Assembly (NCBI GenBank): GCA_016719465.1
Contig: JADJYY010000001.1
Coordinates: 1 to 64,000 of the forward strand
Origin: Hydrogenophilales bacterium
GTDB taxonomy: Bacteria; Pseudomonadota; Gammaproteobacteria; Burkholderiales; Thiobacillaceae
Length of the DNA: 64,000 nucleotides
Reading direction: 5' to 3'
Shown here: in pieces, positions 31,132 to 38,825 of the stretch
Position numbering within the stretch: position 1 is the first letter of the stretch
Layout: each line of letters opens with the position of its first letter
The notes under the pieces: generated by a model
What the model saw: only the letters and a program-made list of their open reading frames with translations
The model's database searches: none
What the model was told of the DNA's origin: nothing
Program-made: the position numbers and the translations under genes

Positions 31132-31560
31132 ATGATGCGCACCTGCCTCGCCGCCCTGCCCTTGCTCCTCGCCCTCTCCGCCTGCGGCGACAAGCCGGAA
31201 CCCGTCGCGCCGGCGCCCGTCGCGGCACCGGCACCGGCGGCCGTCCAGCCCGCCGGCGAGGCATCGCCCGCCGTTGCCGCTCCGTCCGGCCCGGTCTCCA
31301 CCGGGGATCACGCGCCCGCCGCCAATTTCGGCAAGCTCAAATACACGGGCAACTGCCTGGGCTGCCATGGCCATGCCGGCAAGGGCCAGGGTGTCTTCCC
31401 CAGGCTCGCGGGCCTGCCGGCGGCGGAGCTGGCCGCCAAACTCAAGGATTACCGGGCCGGCAAGACGCTGGGACCGCAAAGCGCCACCATGATGCCCTTC
31501 GCCAAGGCGCTCACCGACGCGGAAATCGACGCCCTGGCCGGATATCTGGCCGGCTTGTAA
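31132..31560 (+). CDS. Lipoprotein c-type cytochrome
   Basis: 142 aa (141 if the second ATG at 31135, better spaced from AAGGAG, is used). Lipobox LALSACGD near residue 18, then a Pro/Ala linker and a class I cytochrome c domain with heme motif CLGCH (Cys75, Cys78, His79) and a likely Met ligand in SATMMPFAKAL. A periplasmic membrane-anchored electron carrier. It sits 15 bp after the TRAP binding protein gene. Confidence 0.88.
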   Translation: MMRTCLAALPLLLALSACGDKPEPVAPAPVAAPAPAAVQPAGEASPAVAAPSGPVSTGDHAPAANFGKLKYTGNCLGCHGHAGKGQGVFPRLAGLPAAELAAKLKDYRAGKTLGPQSATMMPFAKALTDAEIDALAGYLAGL

Positions 31561-31649
31561 GCCCCTCGCCGGAGGGAAAGCCGGCTTTTCCGGACCTTTG
31601 GCGCTATCCTTCGGCCGGGCTTGGCCCGAGCCATGACGAGGGGAAAACG

Positions 31650-33143
31650 ATGTTCGAGTCGGCGGAAATCGGCCACAAGGTCGACAAGGCAACCTATGAA
31701 CGGGAACTGCCCGCCCTGCGGGAAGCCCTGCTGGATGCCCAATACGATCTGATCAGCCGACGCGACTTTCCCGTCATCGTCCTGGTTGGCGGCGTCGATG
31801 GCGCCGGACGCAGCGAAAGCGTGCACCTGCTCAATGCCTGGCTCGACCCGCGGCATATCGAAACCCACGGCATGGGCGAACTGTCCGACGAGGAGCGCGA
31901 CCGACCGCCCATGTGGCGTTTCTGGCGGGAACTGCCGCCCAAGGGCAAGATCGGCGTCTTCCAGGGCTCCTGGTACAGCCTGCCGATCCTGGAACGGGTC
32001 TACGGGGAGATCGGCAACGCCCCCCTGGAAGAGGCCATGGAACGCAACGCCCGCTTCGAGCAGATGCTGAGCGACGAGGGCGCGCTCATCCTCAAATTCT
32101 GGTTCCATCTTTCCAAGGCCGGCCAGAAGAAACGTCTGGAGGCGCTGGAAAAAGATCCCCGCACCCGCTGGCGGGTCACCGACCGGGATTGGCACCATTT
32201 CAAGCTGTACGACAAGTTCGCCAAGGTCTGTTCCCAGGCCTTACGCATGACCAGCAGCGCCCAGGCCCCCTGGCATATCGTCGAGGGCGCCGACGAACGT
32301 TATCGCGAACTGGTGTTCGGCCGCACCCTGCTGGAAACCCTGCGCAAGCGCCTGGATCAGCCCCCCGCCCCCGCCGCGGCGCCCGCCCCGCCCATGGCGG
32401 TCACCGTGGACAAGCTGAATATCCTGAAGGCGCTGGACCTGAGCGCGCGGCTGGACAAGTCCTCCTACCAGCGGGAACTGGAAACCTGGCAGGGACGCCT
32501 GAACCTGCTGACCCGCGACAAGCGCTTCCAGGATTTATCCGTGGTCTGCGTGTTCGAAGGCAATGACGCCGCCGGCAAGGGCGGCGGCATCCGGCGCATC
32601 ACCGGCGCCCTGGACGCCCGACGCTATCAGGTCATCCCCATCGCCGCCCCGAGCGACGAGGAAAAGGCCCAGCCCTATCTCTGGCGATTCTGGCGCCACA
32701 TTCCCCGGCGCGGCCGGCTGGCCCTGTTCGACCGTTCCTGGTACGGCCGGGTGCTGGTCGAGCGGGTGGAAGGCTTCTGTTCCGAATACGACTGGCGCCG
32801 CGCCTACAGCGAGATCAACGACTTCGAGGCGCAACTGGTGGAACACCGGGTGGTACTGGTGAAGTTCTGGCTGGCCATCAGCCAGAACGAGCAATTGAAG
32901 CGTTTCAAGGAACGGGAGGCCACCGGCTTCAAGCGCTACAAGATCACCCCGGACGACTGGCGCAACCGGGACAAATGGCCCGAATACGAGCAGGCGGTGT
33001 GCGACATGGTGGACTGGACCAGCACGGAAATCGCGCCCTGGACCCTGGTTCCCGCCAACGACAAGTACCACGCCCGCATCCAGATACTGAGGACCCTGTG
33101 CGAGCGCATCGAAGCCGGGCTCAGGGCAAGGCGCAAATCCTGA
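31650..33143 (+). CDS. pap: Polyphosphate:AMP phosphotransferase (two PPK2 domains)
   Basis: 497 aa starting at ATG 31650. Two tandem PPK2 domains, the architecture of polyphosphate:AMP phosphotransferases. The N-terminal copy has a modified P-loop (GGVDGAGRSESVHLL), the C-terminal one an intact loop (EGNDAAGKGGGIRRI) and lid FDRSWYGRVLVERVEG. It makes ADP from AMP and polyphosphate. The longer upstream frame is not coding. Confidence 0.92.
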   Translation: MFESAEIGHKVDKATYERELPALREALLDAQYDLISRRDFPVIVLVGGVDGAGRSESVHLLNAWLDPRHIETHGMGELSDEERDRPPMWRFWRELPPKGKIGVFQGSWYSLPILERVYGEIGNAPLEEAMERNARFEQMLSDEGALILKFWFHLSKAGQKKRLEALEKDPRTRWRVTDRDWHHFKLYDKFAKVCSQALRMTSSAQAPWHIVEGADERYRELVFGRTLLETLRKRLDQPPAPAAAPAPPMAVTVDKLNILKALDLSARLDKSSYQRELETWQGRLNLLTRDKRFQDLSVVCVFEGNDAAGKGGGIRRITGALDARRYQVIPIAAPSDEEKAQPYLWRFWRHIPRRGRLALFDRSWYGRVLVERVEGFCSEYDWRRAYSEINDFEAQLVEHRVVLVKFWLAISQNEQLKRFKEREATGFKRYKITPDDWRNRDKWPEYEQAVCDMVDWTSTEIAPWTLVPANDKYHARIQILRTLCERIEAGLRARRKS

Positions 33144-33188
33144 CGGACCGCCGCCGGCGCGTCCCCGCCCCGCCGGGCCCCTTCAACC

Positions 33189-33533
33189 TCAACGCACCGC
33201 CAGCAACTCCACCTCGAACACCAATGTGGCGTTGGGCGGAATCACCCCACCGGCGCCGCGCGGACCGTAGCCCAGTTCCGGCGGAATGGTGAGTTTGCGC
33301 TTGCCGCCCACCTTCATGCCGGCCACGCCCTCGTCCCAACCCCGGATCACATGGCCCCGACCCAGGGGGAAATCGAAGGGCTCGTTGCGATCCAGGCTGG
33401 AATCGAACTTGGCGCCGTTGGTCAGCCAGCCGGTGTAATGGACGCGGACCATGCTGCCGGCCTGGGCTTCGTCACCCTCGCCGAGAAGGATTTCATCAAT
33501 GATCAAACCGCTGGAAGTGGTGGTGCTGGACAT
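33189..33533 (-). CDS. FKBP-type peptidyl-prolyl cis-trans isomerase
   Basis: About 114 aa starting at MSSTTTSSG; the upstream 15 codons of the longer frame overlap a terminator hairpin. Single FKBP domain with VHYTGWLTNGAKFDSS, PFDFPLGRGHVIRGWDEGV and GYGPRGAGGVIPPNATLVFEVELL. Cytoplasmic small FkpA/FKBP12-like protein. Confidence 0.92.
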   Translation of the reverse strand: MSSTTTSSGLIIDEILLGEGDEAQAGSMVRVHYTGWLTNGAKFDSSLDRNEPFDFPLGRGHVIRGWDEGVAGMKVGGKRKLTIPPELGYGPRGAGGVIPPNATLVFEVELLAVR

Positions 33534-33549
33534 GCTGGCTCCTTGAAAT

Positions 33550-33576
33550 AAAAAAACGGCGCGGGAAAACCGCGCC
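33550..33576 (-). terminator. Rho-independent terminator of the OmpA-like gene
   Basis: On the minus strand a stem GGCGCGG / CCGCGCC with loop TTTT is followed by a run of seven T, about 30 bp downstream of the lipoprotein stop. It sits just upstream of the FKBP gene start and insulates it. Confidence 0.85.
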
Positions 33577-33605
33577 ATGAATGAAGGTTTGAACCTGGTT
33601 GAAAA

Positions 33606-34331
33606 TTACTGGATGACCACCAGCACCACGCGGCGGTTCTGCTGGCGACCGGCCTTGACCTTGTTGTCGGCCACCGGCGAGGTCTCGCCGTAGGAGATCA
33701 CCGCCATGCGATGCAACGGGATGCCGGCCTTCATGTTGAGATGACGCCGCACCGCCTCGGCGCGGGCCTCGCCCAACCGGAGATTGTGCGCGGCCTCGCC
33801 GATGCTGTCGGTATGGCCCTGGATTTCGATGAACACGCTCTTGTTGTCGCCTTTCAGCCTGGCGGCGAATTCGTCCAGCGCCGCTTCGGCCTCCTTGCTC
33901 AAGCTGGATTTATTCTGGCCGAACTTCAGCTTGTCATCGGACAACACGACTTCGTAGACCAATTTTCCCTGGGCCAGCTTGCCGGCGGAATTGGCGCGCT
34001 CCACCGCATCCTGGGCCGTTTTCGAGAGTTGCGAGATATCGCTTTCGCTCTTGGCGATGCGGTCGGCGTGAACCTTGAGGGTGACCTGGATTTCCGACAC
34101 CGCCCCATCGAGCCGCTTGCCGGTTTCCGCCAGCGCCGCGTCGGCGCCGTCGGCCCTGGCCTCGATGGCGCCGGCCCGGGTCTCGAGGGCGCCGGTCCGA
34201 GTCTCCACCGCGCCCACCCGCGTGCCCACGGGATTCATCTGGGCCTGCACATATTCATGCACGTATTCCTTGGTGGCGCAGCCGGAAAGCATCAGGGCGG
34301 ACAGCGTGGCCAGGGCGAGAGCGGATTTCAT
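33606..34331 (-). CDS. OmpA-family peptidoglycan-associated lipoprotein
   Basis: About 241 aa from MKSALALATL (an upstream ATG adds four residues). Lipobox LMLSGCATK, a coiled-coil stalk with repeated units (VETRTGALETRAGAIEARADGADAAL) and a C-terminal OmpA domain with peptidoglycan-binding motif GHTDSIGEAAHNLRLGEARAEAVRRHL. It probably tethers the outer membrane to the cell wall. Confidence 0.9.
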   Translation of the reverse strand: MKSALALATLSALMLSGCATKEYVHEYVQAQMNPVGTRVGAVETRTGALETRAGAIEARADGADAALAETGKRLDGAVSEIQVTLKVHADRIAKSESDISQLSKTAQDAVERANSAGKLAQGKLVYEVVLSDDKLKFGQNKSSLSKEAEAALDEFAARLKGDNKSVFIEIQGHTDSIGEAAHNLRLGEARAEAVRRHLNMKAGIPLHRMAVISYGETSPVADNKVKAGRQQNRRVVLVVIQ

Positions 34332-34412
34332 GATGTACCTCACTAAAAGTATCCAGGTCAGTTTAGCTTATCGGAGTGGGAAGAAAAAACTTAAGCCATT
34401 GATTCGACGTGA

Positions 34413-35816
34413 TCATGGTCGGCCGTCGTCCGGCGGCAACAGATAAGCGGCGCCGGCGTCCTCGGTCTGGAGCTCCGGTGCGCCCGTTTCCTGGCCGCCG
34501 TCCCGGACGCCCACCAGTCCGGGAAAGGACAGCACCAGGACCACCATGACAACCTGGATGGCGACGAAGGGAATCGCGCCCCGGTAGATGTCGCCGGTGC
34601 GCACCGTTTTCGGCGCCACGCTGCGCAGGTAGAACAGGGCGAAGCCGAAGGGCGGGTGCATGAACGAGGTCTGCATGTTGATGCCCAGCAGCACCCCGAA
34701 CCAGACCAGATCGATGCCCAGCTTCTGGGCCACCGGGGCCAGCAGGGGCACGATGATGAAGGCGATCTCGAAGAAATCCAGAAAGAACGCCAGCACGAAA
34801 ACCAACAGGTTCACCACGATCAGGAAGCCCAGCACGCCGCCGGGCAGGGTCGCCAGCAGCCCCTCCACCCACAGATCGCCATCCATCAGGCGGAACACCA
34901 GGGAAAAGACCGTGGAACCGATCAGGATGAAGATCACGAAGCTGGTCAGCCGCGTGGTGGAATCCATGGCCTGCTTCAGCAGGTCCAGGCTCAGCCGTCG
35001 CTTCGCCAGGGCCAGCAGCAGGGCGCCGGCGGCGCCCATGGCCCCACCCTCGGTGGGGGTGGCGATGCCGGCGAAGATGGTGCCCAGCACCAGAAAGACC
35101 AGGATCAGGGGCGGCCCCATGGAAACCAGGGCTTTCCCGGCCAGGGCGGCACCCCTCAGGGTTCTCGCCTCCGGCGGCATGGCCGGCGCGGCGGCGGGCT
35201 TCACCAGGGACACCAGCAGGACGAAGCCCAGATACAGTCCGGTCAGCACCAGGGCGGGCACCAGGGCGCCGCGATACATGTCGCCGACGCCGACGCCCAG
35301 CTGATCGGCCAGGATGATGAGCACCAGGGAAGGCGGAATGATCTGGGCCAGGGTGCCGGAGGCGGCGATGACCCCGGCGGCCAGGCGCTTGTCGTAGCCG
35401 AAGCGCAGCATGATGGGCAGGGAGATCAGCCCCATGGCGATCACCGACGCCGCCACCACCCCCGTGGTCGCGGCCAGCACGGCGCCCACCAGGATCACGG
35501 AATAGGCCAGGCCGCCCCGGATGGCGCCGAACAACTGGCCCAGGCTGTCCAGCAACTCCTCGGCCATGCCGCTGCGTTCCAGGATCAGGCCCATGAAGGT
35601 GAAGAACGGGATGGCCAGCAGGGTGGAATTGGACATGATGCCGAACACCCGGTCCGGCAGGGCCTGCAACTGGTCGAAGCCGAAGAAGCCCATCCCCATG
35701 CCCAGCAGGCCGAACAGCAGACCGTTGGCCGCCAGGGAAAAGGCCACCGGATAGCCCAGCAGCAGGAACACCACCAGGCCGGCGAACATGAGGGGGGCCA
35801 TGAGTTCGAAGCTCAC
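34413..35816 (-). CDS. TRAP transporter large permease (DctM)
   Basis: 467 aa with about 12-13 membrane helices. Family blocks: GLLFGLLGMGMGFFGFDQL, LAIPFFTFMGLILERSGMAEELL, GTLAQIIPPSLVLIILAD and TPTEGGAMGA. Forms the ion-coupled translocation channel with DctQ. The C-terminal 35 residues form a soluble acidic tail. 79 bp downstream of dctQ; that gap contains inverted repeats around 35848-35880. Confidence 0.92.
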   Translation of the reverse strand: MSFELMAPLMFAGLVVFLLLGYPVAFSLAANGLLFGLLGMGMGFFGFDQLQALPDRVFGIMSNSTLLAIPFFTFMGLILERSGMAEELLDSLGQLFGAIRGGLAYSVILVGAVLAATTGVVAASVIAMGLISLPIMLRFGYDKRLAAGVIAASGTLAQIIPPSLVLIILADQLGVGVGDMYRGALVPALVLTGLYLGFVLLVSLVKPAAAPAMPPEARTLRGAALAGKALVSMGPPLILVFLVLGTIFAGIATPTEGGAMGAAGALLLALAKRRLSLDLLKQAMDSTTRLTSFVIFILIGSTVFSLVFRLMDGDLWVEGLLATLPGGVLGFLIVVNLLVFVLAFFLDFFEIAFIIVPLLAPVAQKLGIDLVWFGVLLGINMQTSFMHPPFGFALFYLRSVAPKTVRTGDIYRGAIPFVAIQVVMVVLVLSFPGLVGVRDGGQETGAPELQTEDAGAAYLLPPDDGRP

Positions 35817-35895
35817 TGGACGACCCTCCCGTCGCCGCGCGACATCCTCCCCGAGGGAGGGTGAGCGCTCCCTTCGGGCGGCACGGCGGGCGCGC

Positions 35896-36435
35896 TCACA
35901 CCACCTCCTCGGCCTGTTCTTCGGCCAGTTCCAGCCGGCCAGTCAGGAAGGCGGCGCGCTTGATGATTTCCGACAGCCCCTGCAGGAACAGCAGGCCGAA
36001 GCCCAGGGGAATGGCCAGCTTGATGGGCCAGCGCAACAGGCCGCCGGCATCCGGCGAGGTTTCGTTGACGCCCCAGGAAGTCATGAAGGCGTGCCAGCCG
36101 AGCCAGCCGACCAGGCCCGCCATGGGCAGCAGGAACAACAGGCCGCCAAGCAGATCGACCCAGGCCCGCGTCCTGGGACTGAAGCGCCCGTACAGCACGT
36201 CGATGCGCACATGGCCGTTGTGCTGGTGGGTATAGCCCGCGCCGAGCAGGAAGATCAGGGCGAACAGGTACCACTGGAGTTCCAGCCAGGCATTGGAGCT
36301 CAGGTCGAAGCCGTAGCGCATGAGCGCGTTGCCGGCGGAAACCAGGGTGGCCAGCAGCACCAGCCACTTCACGGCGCGGCCGACGCCGCCGTTGAGCCGG
36401 TCGATGCCCCGCGCAAGCCCCAGCAGGAAATCCAA
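35896..36435 (-). CDS. TRAP transporter small permease (DctQ), native start displaced by an insertion
   Basis: About 179 aa if translation begins at TTG 36435 (MDFLLGLARGIDRLNGGVG). Four membrane helices and the DctQ pattern (NALMRYGFDLSSNAWLELQWYLFALIFLLGAGYTHQHNGHVRIDVLY) are clear. The only upstream ATG (36540) would use about 35 codons encoded by a MITE-like element inserted between pmbA and this gene. Which start is used now is unknown; family length favours the short form. Confidence 0.85.
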   Translation of the reverse strand: MDFLLGLARGIDRLNGGVGRAVKWLVLLATLVSAGNALMRYGFDLSSNAWLELQWYLFALIFLLGAGYTHQHNGHVRIDVLYGRFSPRTRAWVDLLGGLLFLLPMAGLVGWLGWHAFMTSWGVNETSPDAGGLLRWPIKLAIPLGFGLLFLQGLSEIIKRAAFLTGRLELAEEQAEEVV

Positions 36436-36584
36436 CTCAGAGCCTGTGAAGAAATCGTAGCGAGCGGCCCGAGAGCAAGGCGGACGGAGCGCAGCGACGA
36501 GACATATCAAATAGATAGGCGAGAAGCGAGCACCGCCCAACGCAGCTATCGGGACGCGCAGTAGATTTATTCACAGGATCTCAG
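36436..36584. mobile_element. MITE-like element with terminal inverted repeats and 5-bp duplication
   Basis: Core 36441-36579 is bounded by AGCCTGTGAA on the left and TTCACAGGAT on the right, matching as inverted repeats at 9 of 10 positions. CTCAG occurs directly outside both ends (36436-36440 and 36580-36584), as expected for a target duplication. The 139-bp interior has no gene of its own. The right CTCAG contains the pmbA stop codon. Similar GAGCCTGTGAA...TTCACAGGCTC elements are dispersed in other betaproteobacteria. Confidence 0.75.
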
Positions 36585-37972
36585 TCGCCCGCCACGGTCA
36601 TCCGGTCAATCAGAATCGAGCCCACCTGGCGGGAACCCCGGGTCTCCAGGTCGGTGCCCAGGGCGACGATGCCCCGGAACATGTCCTTCAGGTTGCCCGC
36701 CACGGTGATTTCCTCCACCGGATAGGCGATCACGCCGTTCTCCACCCAGAAACCGGCGGCGCCCCGGGAGTAATCACCGGTCACCATATTGAGGCCCTGG
36801 CCGAGCAGTTCGGTGACCAGCAGGCCGGTATCCATTTTTTTCAGCAGGGCGGCGAAATCCTCGCCGGTGGAGGGCACGATCAGGTTGTGGTTGCCGCCGG
36901 CGTTGCCGGTACTCTTTAGCCCCAGCTTGCGGGCGCTGTAGCTGCCCAGGAAGTAGCCTTGCACCACCCCGTCCCGGACCACGTCCCGGTCCCGGGTGGC
37001 CACGCCCTCCGAGTCGAAGGGCGAGGAGGACAGGCCCCGGGGCTGGAAGGGCCGCTCCAGCAACTGGAAGAAATCCGGGAACACCTGCATGCCCAGACTC
37101 TCCAGCAGGAATGAAGTCTTGCGGTACAGGTGGCCACCGGACACGGCGGACACGAAACTGGCGATCAATCCGGTGGCGATGGGGGCCTCGAACAGCACCG
37201 GGCACTGGCGGGTGGCCAGCTTGCGGCCTTTGAGGCGCCGCACCGTGCGCTCGCCGGCGCGGCGCCCCACGCTCTCCGGGCTGTCCATGTCCGAGGCCGC
37301 CCGCGCCGTGGTGTACCAGTAATCCCGCTGCATGGCGCCGTCCTCCTCGGCGATCACCGCGCAGGACAGGCTCTGCCGGCTGCCGGGATAACCGCCGGAG
37401 AAGCCCAGGGAATTGGCATAGATGAAGTGGGACACCTGGCTGGACAGGGAAGCGCCCTCGGAATTGGTGATGCGCGCGTCCACCGCCAGGGCCGCCGCCT
37501 CGCAGGCCCGCGCCAGGTCCATGGCGCCGTCGATGCCCACCTCCCAGGGGTGGAACAGATCCAGGTCCGGGATGTGCTTCGCCAGCAGATCCGGGTCGGC
37601 CAGGCCCGCGCAATCGTCCTCGGCGGTATAGCGGGCGATGGTCAGGGCCTTGTCCACGGTGCGCGCCAGAGCGTCATCGGAGAAGTCCGACGTGGCGGCG
37701 TGCCCCCTGCGCTGGCCCAGGTAGACGGTGAGGCCGATACCCTTGTCCCGGTTGTGCTCGATGGTTTCCACCTCGCCGTGGCGCACCCCCAGGGACAGGC
37801 CGCTGCCCTCGGACACCTCGGCCTCGGCGGCGGTGGCGCCCCCGGCCCGGGCCAGGTCGATCACCCGGGCGGCGAGCCCCTGAAGGGCTTCGCGGGAAAA
37901 ACTGAAAGGCATGCTGGACGTCGGGTTGGAAACTGGGCTGGAAGGCACGGCGGAATCCGGGTGGGTCGGCAA
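36581..37972 (-). CDS. pmbA: Metalloprotease PmbA (TldE)
   Basis: 463 aa, or 443 aa from MPFSFSREALQ, the start that better fits relatives. Typical blocks: RHGEVETIEHNRDKGIGLTVYLGQRRGHAATSD, SDFSDDAL, and the C-terminal GLLVTELLGQGLNMVTGDYSRGAAGFWVENG. PmbA forms a heterodimer with TldD that degrades peptides and processes microcin B17 in other species. Divergent from yjgA, a conserved arrangement. Confidence 0.93.
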   Translation of the reverse strand: MPTHPDSAVPSSPVSNPTSSMPFSFSREALQGLAARVIDLARAGGATAAEAEVSEGSGLSLGVRHGEVETIEHNRDKGIGLTVYLGQRRGHAATSDFSDDALARTVDKALTIARYTAEDDCAGLADPDLLAKHIPDLDLFHPWEVGIDGAMDLARACEAAALAVDARITNSEGASLSSQVSHFIYANSLGFSGGYPGSRQSLSCAVIAEEDGAMQRDYWYTTARAASDMDSPESVGRRAGERTVRRLKGRKLATRQCPVLFEAPIATGLIASFVSAVSGGHLYRKTSFLLESLGMQVFPDFFQLLERPFQPRGLSSSPFDSEGVATRDRDVVRDGVVQGYFLGSYSARKLGLKSTGNAGGNHNLIVPSTGEDFAALLKKMDTGLLVTELLGQGLNMVTGDYSRGAAGFWVENGVIAYPVEEITVAGNLKDMFRGIVALGTDLETRGSRQVGSILIDRMTVAGD

Positions 37973-38034
37973 AGTCGTTATGATACCAACCCCTTTCCCA
38001 AGCCTTCCGCCCCGAGCGGCGCGAATCGATCATC

Positions 38035-38538
38035 ATGGAAGAAGAATCCGGCTTCGACGACAGCGAAATCGTCAGCAAATCCCAGCGCAAGCGGGAAATG
38101 ACCGCCTTGCAGGACATGGGCGTGGAACTGGTGAAACTCCCGCGCGCCCGGCTGGAGAAATTCGACCTGCCGGAAAACCTGCTGAGCGCCCTCGTCGAAG
38201 CCCAACGCCTCAACAGCCACGGCGCCATCCGCCGCCAGATGCAGTACATCGGCAAACTGATGCGGGATGTGGAAATCGAGCCCATCGCCGAACAACTGGC
38301 GGCGCTGCGCGGCGAATCCGCCGCCGCCAAGGCCGAATTCCACGCCCTGGAGCATTGGAGAACCCGCCTGATCGCGGACGACCAGGCCCTGAGCGCATGG
38401 CTTTCCGCCCATCCGGAGAGCGATGCCCAGCAAATCCGGCAGTTGATCCGCAACGCGCGCAAGGAAGCCGCCGAGGGCAAGCCGCCCAAATCGAGCCGGG
38501 CCCTGTTCCGTCTGCTGCGGGATTCGACCGGCGGCTGA
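38035..38538 (+). CDS. yjgA: Ribosome-associated protein YjgA (DarP)
   Basis: 167 aa of the DUF615 family: SKSQRKREMTALQDMGVELVKLP at the N-terminus and GAIRRQMQYIGKLMRD in the middle. E. coli YjgA/DarP associates with late 50S ribosomal precursors. Divergent neighbour of pmbA as in many proteobacteria. Confidence 0.92.
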   Translation: MEEESGFDDSEIVSKSQRKREMTALQDMGVELVKLPRARLEKFDLPENLLSALVEAQRLNSHGAIRRQMQYIGKLMRDVEIEPIAEQLAALRGESAAAKAEFHALEHWRTRLIADDQALSAWLSAHPESDAQQIRQLIRNARKEAAEGKPPKSSRALFRLLRDSTGG

Positions 38539-38652
38539 AGCGTCGTACCGCTCGCGTTTCATCGCGGTGAAAGGGGCGTCTCGCCCTCCCTCGCCACACA
38601 CCGCCCGCGGGAAAGTTGCCCGACGGGAGCTGAACGCGGCATTCCCCACGGG

Positions 38653-38691
38653 TAGATGATTCTTCCGACAGGTTTGTCGGCGCATCATCTA
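38653..38691 (+). terminator. Strong hairpin followed by T-rich run
   Basis: Outer arms TAGATGAT and ATCATCTA are perfect complements, inner arms CCGACA and TGTCGG also pair, and the right arm is followed by TTCCGTTTTT. It lies 115 bp downstream of yjgA and about 135 bp upstream of the kinase gene, so it may terminate yjgA transcription or be a regulatory hairpin. The whole yjgA-kinase gap (38539-38825) holds no gene. Confidence 0.5.
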
Positions 38692-38825
38692 TTCCGTTTT
38701 TCGCCTGTCGGAAATCTTTACAGCCCCCCACGAAATCATCGCCTGATGGCCCGTGGAAGGCCCCGTGGGGCGGCATTTTTCCCATGGCATGCCGTTTGCT
38801 TATAAGCATCTGCCCCTGGCCTTGA

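Noticed and set aside
31561..31649. GGAAAGCCGGCTTTTCC palindrome after the cytochrome gene as a terminator
   Set aside because: The stem is plausible but there is no T-run, so it was not listed as a terminator.
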